Under the pieces are notes generated by a model that saw nothing but the letters and a program-made list of their open reading frames with translations, did not search any database and had not been told where the DNA came from. A program made the translations under genes and the position numbers. A stretch of DNA of 64,000 bases from Hydrogenophaga sp. (lineage in GTDB: Bacteria; Pseudomonadota; Gammaproteobacteria; Burkholderiales; Burkholderiaceae_C), in the NCBI GenBank assembly GCA_018333605.1, contig JAGXSV010000002.1:32141-96140 (forward strand). The letters run 5' to 3'. Each line of letters opens with the position of its first letter. The stretch's first letter is position 1. Below, piece by piece: positions 44,037 to 53,113 of this stretch.

Positions 44037-44585
44037 TCAGATGGTGGGGCGCAGCGCCTGCAGCTCGCGCGCGGCCTGCTTGCGCCCCAGGTAGATGGCG
44101 AGTTTGGACTCGATGCCGTCCAGCGCCTCATTGAACTCGGCCACGCTGCGCGCGCCCAGTAGGGCCTGCGCCACGAGGGGTGTGTCGGGTCCGAAATGGT
44201 TGCCCAGATAGGCCATGGCCTGGCGGCGCAGCGCGTCGAGGCCCGGGCCGGCGGTCGCCGCCTGCGCGGGCACGGAGGCCGGGGCCGGCGCGGTCAGCGG
44301 CGCCTCGATCACGGGTGGAACCACGGGCGACTGCGTCACGGCAGGTGGCGGCAATGGCGGTGCCACAGGCGCAGCACGGGCCACCACCGGCTCGATCAGC
44401 CCCAGCGCCAGCAATGTGTCCAGATGCCCCTGCAGCTGCGGCAGGCCACGCGCCGCCAGCGCGTTCACCGAATCGCTGCCATTGACCATGATCAGCACCG
44501 TGCGCGTGGCGGGCGACAGCCCCGCCTTGCGCCGGGCGATCTCGGCCTTGCCGCTTTCGGTCTTCTGAAACACCCCACTCGACAT
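44037..44585 (-). CDS. Uncharacterised 182-aa protein with Pro/Ala linker, between hypE and hypX
   Basis: MSSGVFQKTESGKAEIARRKAGLSPATRTVLIMVNGSDSVNALAARG...; lies in the hyp gene string. Confidence 0.75.
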   Translation of the reverse strand: MSSGVFQKTESGKAEIARRKAGLSPATRTVLIMVNGSDSVNALAARGLPQLQGHLDTLLALGLIEPVVARAAPVAPPLPPPAVTQSPVVPPVIEAPLTAPAPASVPAQAATAGPGLDALRRQAMAYLGNHFGPDTPLVAQALLGARSVAEFNEALDGIESKLAIYLGRKQAARELQALRPTI

Positions 44586-44675
44586 GCCCGTCTCCTCGTC
44601 TCTTTTGTTATGGGCTGGCGAAAACAACGACCAACATGCCCCCGCTCCGGAGCGCGTGCAGCGCCTCACCCAGAA

Positions 44676-44750
44676 CGCCGCGGAACCGGCTTCGCCGGGC
44701 CGCCAGCGTTGCCCCCTGGGGGGTGGCGCCGAAGGCGGCGCGGGGGAGTC
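44676..44750. repeat. Palindromic GC-rich repeat (family B)
   Basis: gccgcggaaccggcttcgccgggccgccagcgttgccccctggggggtggcgccgaaggcggcgcgggggagtc. Confidence 0.65.
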
Positions 44751-45861
44751 AACAGATCCTCGGCAGTTGTTCTCCACTCAGCCAGTCCACCACCCGCCGC
44801 CCGCCGAAGCGCGTGGCCATCTGCACGAAGTGGTGCGGGTCCGCCGTCACTTCGCCGATGCGCGCCGCGTCTTGCGCCAGCGGGTGCTCACGCATCGTAG
44901 CGAGCACCGCGTCGGCGAACTCCGGCGCCACCACCGCGATCAGCTTGCCTTCGTTGGCCACGTAGAGCGGGTCCAGGCCGAGCAGTTCGCAAGCGGCGTC
45001 CACCTGCGGTTTGACAGGAATAGCCGCTTCCTGCAACAGCATGCCCACGCCCGACTGACGCGCCACCTCGTTGAGCGTGGTGGCGAGGCCACCGCGCGTG
45101 GGGTCGCGCAGCACGCGCACCGCGCCGGGTGCGGCCGCGAGCATGGCGGCCACCAGGGTGTGCAGCGCGGCGGTGTCGCTCTCGATCGTGGTCTCGAAGG
45201 CCAGCGATTCGCGCTGCGAGAGCACCGCCACGCCGTGGTCGCCGATGCTGCCGGAGAGCAGCAGCACGTCGCCCGGGCGCGCGTTGCGCCCGCTGATCTG
45301 CACGCCCGGCGGCAGCACGCCGACGCCGGTGGTGCTGATGAACACGCCGTCGCCCTTGCCTTGCTCTACCACCTTGGTGTCGCCGGTGACCACGGGCACG
45401 CCGGCCTCGCGCGACGCGGCGGCCATGGACTTCACGATGCGTTGCAGGTCGATCAGCGGGAAGCCTTCTTCGATGATGAAGCTCGCGCTCAGGTACAGCG
45501 GCTTGGCGCCCGACATGGCCACGTCGTTCACCGTGCCGTGCACCGAGAGGCAGCCGATGTCGCCGCCGGGGAAGAACAGCGGCGAGATCACGTGGCCATC
45601 GGTCGCCATCACGAGGCGACCCTGCGCCGGGTCGAAGGCCGGCAGCGTCAGCACCGCGCCGTCGTCACCCTGGCGCAGGAATGGGTTGTCGAAGGCCGCG
45701 AGGAACAGCTCCTCGATCAGTTGCGCCGCGGCCTTGCCGCCCGCGCCGTGGCTCATGTCGATGCGGCCGTGTTTGATGTCGAGCGGGCGGATGTAGTTCT
45801 TCTTCACCGGCCTGGGCGTGGGCGCCTCGCCAGCGGCGGGTTGCTCGATGTCGGTTCTCAT
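44749..45861 (-). CDS. hypE: Hydrogenase expression/formation protein HypE
   Basis: DMSHGAGGKAAAQLIEELFL; C-terminal PRIC; ATGA overlap with hypD. Confidence 0.97.
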   Translation of the reverse strand: MRTDIEQPAAGEAPTPRPVKKNYIRPLDIKHGRIDMSHGAGGKAAAQLIEELFLAAFDNPFLRQGDDGAVLTLPAFDPAQGRLVMATDGHVISPLFFPGGDIGCLSVHGTVNDVAMSGAKPLYLSASFIIEEGFPLIDLQRIVKSMAAASREAGVPVVTGDTKVVEQGKGDGVFISTTGVGVLPPGVQISGRNARPGDVLLLSGSIGDHGVAVLSQRESLAFETTIESDTAALHTLVAAMLAAAPGAVRVLRDPTRGGLATTLNEVARQSGVGMLLQEAAIPVKPQVDAACELLGLDPLYVANEGKLIAVVAPEFADAVLATMREHPLAQDAARIGEVTADPHHFVQMATRFGGRRVVDWLSGEQLPRIC

Positions 45862-47033
45862 GGGGTGGCCTCCTCGATGGCAGCGGCGGTGGCGGTGACC
45901 GGGACAATGGGAATGTCTCGGAAGCGGCCGTAGGTGTAGTGCGCGGCGCAGGCGCCTTCGCTGGACACCATGCAGGACCCGACCGGGTTTTCCGGCGTGC
46001 AGACGGTGCCGAAGATCTTGCAGTCGGTTGGCTTCTTCACGCCGCGCAGGATCGCGCCGCACTCGCAAGCCTTGTTGTCGGCCACGGGCGTGTAGTTCAG
46101 GTCAAAACGGCGTTCGGCGTCGAAGGTGGCAAACGCCTCGCGGATCTTGAGCGCGCTGTAGGGCACCTCACCCAGGCCGCGCCACTCGAAGCTGGGCCGC
46201 AGCTCGAACACCTCGGACACCAGGGCCTGGGCCTTGAGGTTGCCCTCGGGCGTGACGGCGCGGGTGAATTCGTTTTCCACATGGGCGCGACCCTCGTTGA
46301 CCTGGCGCACCAGCATCAGGATGGCCTGCATCACGTCCAGCGGCTCGAAGCCGGCGATCACCACCGGCTTGCGGTATTCCTCGGCGAAGTGGTCGTAGGG
46401 CGCGGAGCCGATGACGATGCTCACGTGCGCCGGGCCGATGAAGCCGTCGATGGGCACGGTGCCGAGCTGGCGCACCTCGGGCGATTCGAGAATGTGGGTG
46501 ATGGCCGAGGGCGTGAGCACGTGGCAGCACAAGACGCTGAAATTGGCCAGGCCTTCGCGCGCCGCGTCGCGGATGGCCAGCGCCGTGGGCGGCGTGGTGG
46601 TCTCGAAACCGATGGCGAAGAACACCACCTCGCGCTGCGGGTTCGTGCGTGCGAGGGCCATGGCGTCGGCCGCGGAATAGACCATGCGGATGTCGCCGCC
46701 GCGCGCCTTGGCTTTGATCAATGAAAGGCTGTCGGAGGCCGGCACGCGCATGGTGTCGCCGTAGGTGCAGACGATGGCACCACGCTCCAGCGCGAGGCGG
46801 ATCGCGAGGTCGATGCGGCCGATGGGCAGCACGCAGACCGGGCAGCCCGGGCCGTGGATCATGCGCACGTTTGGCGGCAGCAGCTCCAGCACGCCGTAGC
46901 GGCTGATGGCGTGTGTGTGGCCACCGCAGAACTCCATGAAGCTGTAGCTGCGACCCGGGTGCGCTTCGGCGGCGATGCGTGCGCCGATCTGGCGGGCAAG
47001 GTCGCCGTCGCGGAATTCGTCGATGTATTTCAT
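45858..47033 (-). CDS. hypD: Hydrogenase formation protein HypD
   Basis: SFMEFCGGHTHAISRYGV, IHGPGCPVCVLPIG, IGFETTTPPTA. Confidence 0.98.
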   Translation of the reverse strand: MKYIDEFRDGDLARQIGARIAAEAHPGRSYSFMEFCGGHTHAISRYGVLELLPPNVRMIHGPGCPVCVLPIGRIDLAIRLALERGAIVCTYGDTMRVPASDSLSLIKAKARGGDIRMVYSAADAMALARTNPQREVVFFAIGFETTTPPTALAIRDAAREGLANFSVLCCHVLTPSAITHILESPEVRQLGTVPIDGFIGPAHVSIVIGSAPYDHFAEEYRKPVVIAGFEPLDVMQAILMLVRQVNEGRAHVENEFTRAVTPEGNLKAQALVSEVFELRPSFEWRGLGEVPYSALKIREAFATFDAERRFDLNYTPVADNKACECGAILRGVKKPTDCKIFGTVCTPENPVGSCMVSSEGACAAHYTYGRFRDIPIVPVTATAAAIEEATP

Positions 47034-47533
47034 GCTGGCACCTCCACCCCCACGCTCCCCGCTTTGTGCGATTCGCTGCCCCCCGATGGGGCTGGCCCCG
47101 CTTGGGGCAGCCCGGCGCTGAGTTGCTTGAGCCCCCGCGCTTCACCGCTGCGCGATTCGCTGCCCCCCGAGGGGGCTGGCCCCGCTTGGGGCGGCCCGGC
47201 GCTGAGTTGCTTGAGCCCCCGCGCTTCACCGCTGCGCGATTCGCTGCCCCCCGAGGGGGCTGGCCCCGCTTGGGGCGGCCCGGCGCGGGTCCCGTCCTCC
47301 GGTGTGGGATCGGACGCGAACCGGGCGATGTCGGCAAACAGCGCCAGCGTGCTCAGCGCCTCTTCAGGGTCAAGCACGCCGATGGCGTGGCCCACGTGAA
47401 CGATCACGTAGTCACCCACCTTCACGTCGGCCACGAGGGCGATGGAAATCTCTTTGCGGATGCCGCCGAGGTTCACCACGGCTTGGTCGTGGGGGCGCAA
47501 CTCCACCAGTTGAGCGGGAATGGCTAGGCACAT
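47030..47533 (-). CDS. hypC: HypC with repeat-derived C-terminal extension
   Basis: MCLAIPAQLVEL...GDYVIVHVGHAIGVLDPEEA; followed by two full and one partial copy of a 28-aa repeat. Confidence 0.93.
   Translation of the reverse strand: MCLAIPAQLVELRPHDQAVVNLGGIRKEISIALVADVKVGDYVIVHVGHAIGVLDPEEALSTLALFADIARFASDPTPEDGTRAGPPQAGPAPSGGSESRSGEARGLKQLSAGPPQAGPAPSGGSESRSGEARGLKQLSAGLPQAGPAPSGGSESHKAGSVGVEVPA
47068..47290 (-). repeat. 84-bp tandem repeat, about 2.7 copies (family A), inside hypC
   Basis: gcgattcgctg recurs at 47068, 47152 and 47236 (period 84). Confidence 0.95.
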
Positions 47534-48672
47534 GGTTCGGTTTCCTTTGACGAAATGTTCTGTGGGGTCGCTGCCCGTTGCTGCGCCGCGACCCAGGCCT
47601 GACCGATCGCGAGGCCGGCGTCGCCGCAGCCTTTTTCCAGCGGTCGGTGCACACGCAGATCCGCCGCTTGCAGGCGCTCGGTCACGCGCTCGCGCAGGAT
47701 GCGGTTGAAGAAGCAGCCACCGCCCAGGCACACGTCGCGGCAGCCGCGTTCGCGGGCGGCGCGCGTAGCCCATGCAGCCAGTGCGTCGGCCAGCGCGAGG
47801 TGAAAGCCCGCGGCAGCGGCGTCCGCACCCGTGGCGTCGGCATCGAACAAAGCGGGCATGAGGCCGCGCAGGTCCAGGCGGTTCTGCGCGTCGATGACCG
47901 CGCTGGGCTGCGGGGTGGTGTGTGGGTGTTGGGCGAGCCAGCGGGCGGCGGCGGTTTCGAGCGCGATGGCGGCCTGGGCTTCGTCGGCCTGGCGAACGCT
48001 GAAGGCCAGCGCGCCGGCCGCCGCGTCGAACCAGCGGCCAGCACTGCTGGTGGTGGGGCAGTTCAAGCTCTTGGCCAGCATCTGCTGCACCCCCGCGGCC
48101 ACAGCCTCGCCCACGTGCGGTGCGAAGCGGGTGGTGATCTGCCCGCCCCGGCCCAGCGCGTGTAACGCGCTGGCCGCCATGCGCCAGGGCTCGCGCGCGG
48201 CGCGGTCGCCGCCGGGCAGGGCCAGCGGGAGCAGATGGCCCAGGCGCTGCCACTGCGCGCCGTCCACCCAGAGCAATTCACCGCCCCAGGCCTGCCCGTC
48301 TGTACCCAGACCCACGCCATCCAGCGCGAGACCGATCACCGGTTCCGCGAGGCCGTGCTCGGCCACCACCGCCGCGATGTGCGCATGGTGGTGCTGGACG
48401 CCGATAGCGGGCACACCGAGCGAAGCCGCCAACTGCACCGCGAGTTGGGTGCTGAAGAAGTCTGGATGCAGATCGTGTGCCACGGCGGCAATGGGCGCAC
48501 CGTGTTCGGCCAGCAGGCGCTGCACCGACGTCTCCAGCGCGGCACAGGCGGCGGGGTCGCTGAGGTCGCCGTGCACCGCCGACCACACGGGTGCGCCGTT
48601 CACCAGCAGGCAGGCGGCATTTTTCAGCCAGGCGCCGCAGGCGAGCACGGTGGGCACAGGCGTGGTGTTCAT
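47524..48672 (-). CDS. hypF: Short HypF (Kae1-like carbamoyltransferase domain only)
   Basis: AVAHDLHPDFFSTQLA, GVQHHHAHIAAVVAEHG, LGGGCFFNRIL; lacks acylphosphatase, Zn-finger and YrdC regions. Confidence 0.92.
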   Translation of the reverse strand: MNTTPVPTVLACGAWLKNAACLLVNGAPVWSAVHGDLSDPAACAALETSVQRLLAEHGAPIAAVAHDLHPDFFSTQLAVQLAASLGVPAIGVQHHHAHIAAVVAEHGLAEPVIGLALDGVGLGTDGQAWGGELLWVDGAQWQRLGHLLPLALPGGDRAAREPWRMAASALHALGRGGQITTRFAPHVGEAVAAGVQQMLAKSLNCPTTSSAGRWFDAAAGALAFSVRQADEAQAAIALETAAARWLAQHPHTTPQPSAVIDAQNRLDLRGLMPALFDADATGADAAAAGFHLALADALAAWATRAARERGCRDVCLGGGCFFNRILRERVTERLQAADLRVHRPLEKGCGDAGLAIGQAWVAAQQRAATPQNISSKETEPCA

Positions 48673-48676
48673 GGCG

Positions 48677-49756
48677 TCAGATCGAGGCGTCGGCGGAGAG
48701 GGCGGTTTCGCCGCCGGGCCGCCCCAAGGCGAAACCAGCCCCCTCGAGGGGCAGCGACCCGCGCAGCGGCGGAGTGTGGGGGCTCAATGCTGCGCGGGCT
48801 TTGGCCAGCTCGGCTTCGAGCTGCTGCACCCGATCCCGCAGCGCCGATTCCGAGACCGATGGCGCGGGCTCTTCGTGGTGGTGATGGCCGTGACCCATGG
48901 CGTGGTCCAGCCAGTGCAGCCAGGCGTCCATGCCTTCGCCGGTGGTGGCCGAGAGCTGCAAGATCTCGATGGTGGGGTTCACGCGCCGCGCCAGTTCGAT
49001 GCAGCGCGCCACGTCGAACTGCACGTGCGGCAGCAGGTCGATCTTGTTGAGCACCATGAGCCGCGCGGCGGCGAACATGTCGGGGTACTTGAGCGGTTTG
49101 TCCTCGCCCTCGGTCACCGAGAGAATGGCCACCTTGGCGGCCTCGCCCAGGTCCCAGACCGCAGGACAGACCAGGTTGCCCACGTTTTCAATGAACAGCA
49201 GGCTGTGGGCATCGCCGTGGTGGTGATCGTGTGCATGACCGTGCCCATGGGCGTGGCCGTCGTGGCTGTGCAACTGTGCAAAGGCTTCGCTCACCATGGG
49301 CGCGTCGAGGTGGCAGCCCTTGCCGGTGTTGACCTGGATGGCGGGGGCGCCGGTGGCGCGAATGCGGTCGGCATCGAAACTGGTCTGCTGATCGCCTTCG
49401 ATCACCGCGACGTGCAGACCTGGCGCGTGGCTCTTCAAGGCTTCGATGGTCGCGCACAGCAGCGTGGTCTTGCCCGAGCCGGGGCTGGACACCAGGTTGA
49501 GCGCGGTCACGCCGTGCGCTTCGAAATGCGCGCGGTTCTGCACCGCCACGCGGTTGTTGGCGCCGAGAATGTCGGTCTCCAGCTGGATGGCGCGCGCCTG
49601 GCTCATACCGGGCACCGATACGCGGGCCGCTCCGGCACCAAAATGCAAGTCGCCATTGCCGGGGTTGACCTGCACCACGCCGGCTTCGCCCGCCTGGCTC
49701 TGCACATGCCGGGCATGGGCCACGCTGTTGTTACTGCATCCGCACACGACACACAT
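48677..49756 (-). CDS. hypB: Hydrogenase nickel incorporation protein HypB
   Basis: [49 protein letters not shown]. Confidence 0.97.
   Translation of the reverse strand: MCVVCGCSNNSVAHARHVQSQAGEAGVVQVNPGNGDLHFGAGAARVSVPGMSQARAIQLETDILGANNRVAVQNRAHFEAHGVTALNLVSSPGSGKTTLLCATIEALKSHAPGLHVAVIEGDQQTSFDADRIRATGAPAIQVNTGKGCHLDAPMVSEAFAQLHSHDGHAHGHGHAHDHHHGDAHSLLFIENVGNLVCPAVWDLGEAAKVAILSVTEGEDKPLKYPDMFAAARLMVLNKIDLLPHVQFDVARCIELARRVNPTIEILQLSATTGEGMDAWLHWLDHAMGHGHHHHEEPAPSVSESALRDRVQQLEAELAKARAALSPHTPPLRGSLPLEGAGFALGRPGGETALSADASI
48716..48785. repeat. Family A palindromic repeat, translated as the HypB C-terminal tail
   Basis: gggccgccccaaggcgaaaccagccccctcgaggggcagcgacccgcgcagcggcggagtgtgggggctc. 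Confidence 0.7.
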
Positions 49757-49787
49757 GTTGGTTCTCCTGGTTCATTAAATCAAACAA

Positions 49788-50135
49788 TCAATCATCGCTC
49801 ACTTGCATGTCCAGCACACGCAAGGCCATGCCGCCAGTAGGCTGTAGCTGGTAGCTGCCACAGGCCGGACAGGCGTCGCCGCGCTGGGCGATAGCCACAG
49901 TCTGGGTGCAGCCCAGGCACCAGGCCTGGCCGGGGGGTTCTTCGATGTCAATCTGGGCGCCCTCGAGCACCGTACCGGGCGCCAGGCACTCCAGCGCGAA
50001 ACGCAGGGCGCGCGCGTCCACCCCCGCGAGCTGACCGGCTTCGAGCCGCAGCGATAGCAGACGCGAGAAGCGCTCGCGCAGGGCCGTGTCTTCGACCAGC
50101 TTCAACACACCGCCGGCCAGACTGACTTCATGCAT
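49788..50135 (-). CDS. hypA: Hydrogenase maturation factor HypA
   Basis: MHEVSLAGGVLKLVED; zinc site WCLGC...CPACGS. Confidence 0.96.
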   Translation of the reverse strand: MHEVSLAGGVLKLVEDTALRERFSRLLSLRLEAGQLAGVDARALRFALECLAPGTVLEGAQIDIEEPPGQAWCLGCTQTVAIAQRGDACPACGSYQLQPTGGMALRVLDMQVSDD

Positions 50136-51306
50136 GTGGCACCTCCTGAGCGGCAGCCAGCGGGTGCGCCACGTCAAACGGCACACAGGGGTCGAACGCC
50201 GCCATGAGCAGGCGCACGCGGCGATCCACCGTGGCCGCTGGCTCGCTCGCGTTCAATTCGGCGATGTGTTGCGCCACCACGCCCTGCGGGTGAAAATTCC
50301 AATCGGTGGGCGCAAGCACGCGGCAGGCCAGCACCCGCGCCGGCGCATCGCCCAGGGGTGTATCGATCTCCACCTGGTGCACCAGCAGGCCACGCGCCAT
50401 TTCCACCCAGGCCAGGCCTTGGCGCGGCCCGGTGTTCAGCGCGCCGAAAGACAGCCAGCCCGCACCGCTCAGGCCCGGCGCGTCGGGCTGGCACAGGCGG
50501 ATCAACTCGGCCAGGCGACTGCCCAGCAAGGCCCAGGGACTCAGCGGCAGCCCGACGTCCATGCCGTTCAGTCGTGTCCAGCTGCCGGTGTGGGCGCTGG
50601 CGCCGTGCCACTGCGGGCACAGCGCGAAGGCGGGCTGCAGCGCCAGCGCAGCGGACAGGCTGCGTTGGTCCAACACGTCGGCGTGGGCGCGCAGCGCGGC
50701 GGCTGGTTGCAGCGGTGTGCCGGTGTCAACCGCGCGGGCGGCGCACAGCAACGCGGGCAACCAGCCGGTGTGGCGGCAACTCCAATCGAGCAGCCAGTCG
50801 GCACCGGACGCCTGCCAGGCCCGGAGCCATGTGGCGGCGGGCATGTGCAGCAGCTGTTCCTGCAGCCAGGCGAGCGTGGCTGGCCAGGGGGTGGGCGAGG
50901 CTGCGGCGACGAGCAGCGGACAACAAGACAGCGCGGCATGCGCCTGGGCAGCCTGCGGTCCGGGCGTGTCGGTGGCCAGCAGACGCGGCCAGTCCAGGCC
51001 CATGCGGCGGATGTGTTCCTGCGCGGTCTCGGTGCGCAGACGCTGGTCCACGGCTGGCGGTGTGCTCAGCAAGCCGTGCGCTGCGGCATCGATGGCGAGC
51101 GATGAGCACAAGCGATGCGCGTGGCCACAGAGGTTGAACAGGCTGGCCACCAGACCGGGCAAGGCCGCCACCGGCTGGCCTGGCGCCAGGCGCGCAGCCC
51201 AGTCCTGGCGCGAGCTGCGCAGGCTGAGCGGCAGCGGCGCGCCCGGTGACACGCGCAGCCGACCGGCAAGGTCTGCGAGTCCGGTGGGTGCGAACGTGGT
51301 GTTCAT
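50128..51306 (-). CDS. hoxV: Hydrogenase assembly protein HoxV/HupK (large-subunit-like scaffold)
   Basis: LFNLCGHAHRLCSSLAIDAA; TDWNFHPQG; FDPCVPFDV; position between hoxT and hypA. Confidence 0.9.
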   Translation of the reverse strand: MNTTFAPTGLADLAGRLRVSPGAPLPLSLRSSRQDWAARLAPGQPVAALPGLVASLFNLCGHAHRLCSSLAIDAAAHGLLSTPPAVDQRLRTETAQEHIRRMGLDWPRLLATDTPGPQAAQAHAALSCCPLLVAAASPTPWPATLAWLQEQLLHMPAATWLRAWQASGADWLLDWSCRHTGWLPALLCAARAVDTGTPLQPAAALRAHADVLDQRSLSAALALQPAFALCPQWHGASAHTGSWTRLNGMDVGLPLSPWALLGSRLAELIRLCQPDAPGLSGAGWLSFGALNTGPRQGLAWVEMARGLLVHQVEIDTPLGDAPARVLACRVLAPTDWNFHPQGVVAQHIAELNASEPAATVDRRVRLLMAAFDPCVPFDVAHPLAAAQEVPHA

Positions 51307-51884
51307 GGCGCGAGCGCTCCCCGGCGACCGAGCAAGAAGGCGCGGCGCGCCGGCAGGGCGCTGGGCTCTGGCAAGGGGGTGATCGGTTCGGGCGGCGCCG
51401 CTCGGGTCAGAGCGAGCGAGGCCAGCGCGGTCTCCCGCGCCAGGTCCTGGCTGTTGAAGCCATTCATGGGGGAAAACAGCGCGCAGGTCTCGTGGTACCC
51501 GACGGCGGGATCGTGCGCACCGATGAAATCGAAGCGCTCGCTGCCGAATTCACGCACGAAGCTGCGCGTCACCCGGTTTTCGTGAGGCAGGTTCGCGGCG
51601 GGCAGCCGCAGCAGGCTCATGAACCAGGGTGTGATCAACACGCCTTCGGCCACCGGCTCTGCCCCCTCTTCAGCACCACCCGCCCATGCAAAACCGACCG
51701 CCTCGACCGACAGCGCCGGGTTGAGCAAGGGAATGCCCACCATGCGCTCGGTCTGTACATGGCGGTAGAAGTCCACCAGGGTCTGGACGCGCTGGTACAG
51801 CACACGCGGCAGAACCGGCTCTGCCGGGCCGCTGGTGTGCTCCCCCTGCAAGGGGGATGTCGCGGAGCGGTGTAGGGGGTTCAT
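51303..51884 (-). CDS. hoxT: Hydrogenase assembly chaperone HoxT/HupJ (HybE-like)
   Basis: VGIPLLNPALSVEAVGF, LITPWFMSLLRLP; N-terminal ~25 aa encoded by repeat. Confidence 0.88.
   Translation of the reverse strand: MNPLHRSATSPLQGEHTSGPAEPVLPRVLYQRVQTLVDFYRHVQTERMVGIPLLNPALSVEAVGFAWAGGAEEGAEPVAEGVLITPWFMSLLRLPAANLPHENRVTRSFVREFGSERFDFIGAHDPAVGYHETCALFSPMNGFNSQDLARETALASLALTRAAPPEPITPLPEPSALPARRAFLLGRRGALAP
51820..51883. repeat. Family B repeat translated as HoxT N-terminus
   Basis: ggctctgccgggccgctggtgtgctccccctgcaagggggatgtcgcggagcggtgtagggggttcat. Confidence 0.6.
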
Positions 51885-51885
51885 C

Positions 51886-52209
51886 TCAATCCGGCAGCAT
51901 CAGGAACTGCTCGGCATCGCAATCGCAGTTCGGGCAACGCCAGTGGGCGGGTAAATCTGCAAACGGCGTTCCGGGCAGAATTTGCCACTGTGGATCCCCC
52001 AGGGCGGGATCGTAGACCCACCAGCAGATCTTGCATTCAAGACGCGACTCGGGGCGCAGCACCTCGCGGTTGCCGAGGTACGAGCCTTCAAAGCCTTCGA
52101 AGCCTTTAGGTCGGTCAGCGATCGCGCGATCCGGCGTCGGGCCGCCCCAAGCCGGATCAGCCCCCTCGGCGGGCAGCGACCCGCGCAGCGGTGGAGTGTG
52201 GTGGCTCAT
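51886..52209 (-). CDS. hoxR: Rubredoxin-like HoxR/HupI
   Basis: LECKICWWVYDPALGDPQWQILPGTPFADLPAHWRCPNCDCDAEQF; ATGA overlap with hoxQ. Confidence 0.93.
   Translation of the reverse strand: MSHHTPPLRGSLPAEGADPAWGGPTPDRAIADRPKGFEGFEGSYLGNREVLRPESRLECKICWWVYDPALGDPQWQILPGTPFADLPAHWRCPNCDCDAEQFLMLPD
52137..52205. repeat. Family A repeat translated as HoxR N-terminus
   Basis: gcgtcgggccgccccaagccggatcagccccctcggcgggcagcgacccgcgcagcggtggagtgtggtggctc. Confidence 0.7.
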
Positions 52210-53087
52210 GCCTGTTCAAGGTAGGTCATCACGTCGAGCAGGCGCTCGTGGGAATCGCGCAGATCTTCGGGCGCGGCCATGGCCACTTCGGGCATGTCCA
52301 CCACCTCGACCGTGTTGAGGATCACCTTGTCCATCGAGTTGTAATACACCACGCGCCAGCAATTGGACAGGCGCGTGTTGGAAATGCGGCAGTTGCCGTA
52401 ACCGCGCGAAAGCATGAGCACGCGACCGGTACCGAGGTGATGATCCAGGAAACCGATGTCTTCGGGTGTGACCGGCAGCAGCGTGAGGTTGACCACGTGC
52501 GGCACCTGGCCTGGTTTCCAGCCCGCGACCTGGTCGCGGATTTCTTCCACCAGCAGGGGCGCGTTCTGCACGTTGGGCGGCAGAGGGCCGGCCCAGTGCG
52601 GCATCTCGCCCTGGGGCCATACATCGTCCACCGCCATGGCGCGCAGCAGCGCCGGCACCGGACCGACCTCGATCACATCGTCAATCATCGTGCGCTCGCC
52701 ATCCACGGTGCGCAATGTCATGAGGCGCCAGACGCCCGCCAGCACCGCTTCCTGGATATGCACTTCCAGCGCGCCGTCTTCTTCACGCACCAGGGCGCTG
52801 ACCTCGCCCTCGCCCATGATCTGGTTGATCAGCCGCAGGTCCTGCGCAGGCAGTGTGGTCAGTGAAACCTGGCCGCCCGGGCCGCGCTCTGCCGTGCGGT
52901 TCAGCAACACCAGCACCTGACCGAGCACCGCGCGCGCCGCATCGCGTCCGACGAGGTCTTCGGGCTCCGGCAGCACGGGTGGGCGGTAGGTGTCCATGTC
53001 TTTGGGCATGTGCACGTAGTCCAGCTTTTCGTCTTCGACCTGGGTACCCGGGCCGAGGGCAACGAGAGGAATGGGAAATTCTTTCAT
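52206..53087 (-). CDS. hoxQ: Hydrogenase assembly protein HoxQ/HupH
   Basis: GEGEVSALV, VLMLSRGYGNCRISNTRLSNCWRVVYYNSMDKVILNTVEVVDMPEVA. Confidence 0.93.
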   Translation of the reverse strand: MKEFPIPLVALGPGTQVEDEKLDYVHMPKDMDTYRPPVLPEPEDLVGRDAARAVLGQVLVLLNRTAERGPGGQVSLTTLPAQDLRLINQIMGEGEVSALVREEDGALEVHIQEAVLAGVWRLMTLRTVDGERTMIDDVIEVGPVPALLRAMAVDDVWPQGEMPHWAGPLPPNVQNAPLLVEEIRDQVAGWKPGQVPHVVNLTLLPVTPEDIGFLDHHLGTGRVLMLSRGYGNCRISNTRLSNCWRVVYYNSMDKVILNTVEVVDMPEVAMAAPEDLRDSHERLLDVMTYLEQA

Positions 53088-53113
53088 GGGGCGTCCTTGT
53101 CTGTCGGTGGGTT

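Noticed and set aside
42284-44134. 616-aa plus-strand ORF antisense to hypX
   Set aside because: Mirror ORF of a strongly supported gene; no recognisable motif.
47068-47290. CRISPR-like array
   Set aside because: Units are head-to-tail 84-bp copies with no unique spacers and lie in a coding frame of hypC.
50306-51382. 358-aa plus-strand ORF antisense to hoxV
   Set aside because: Shadow ORF; hoxV is supported by operon position and motifs.
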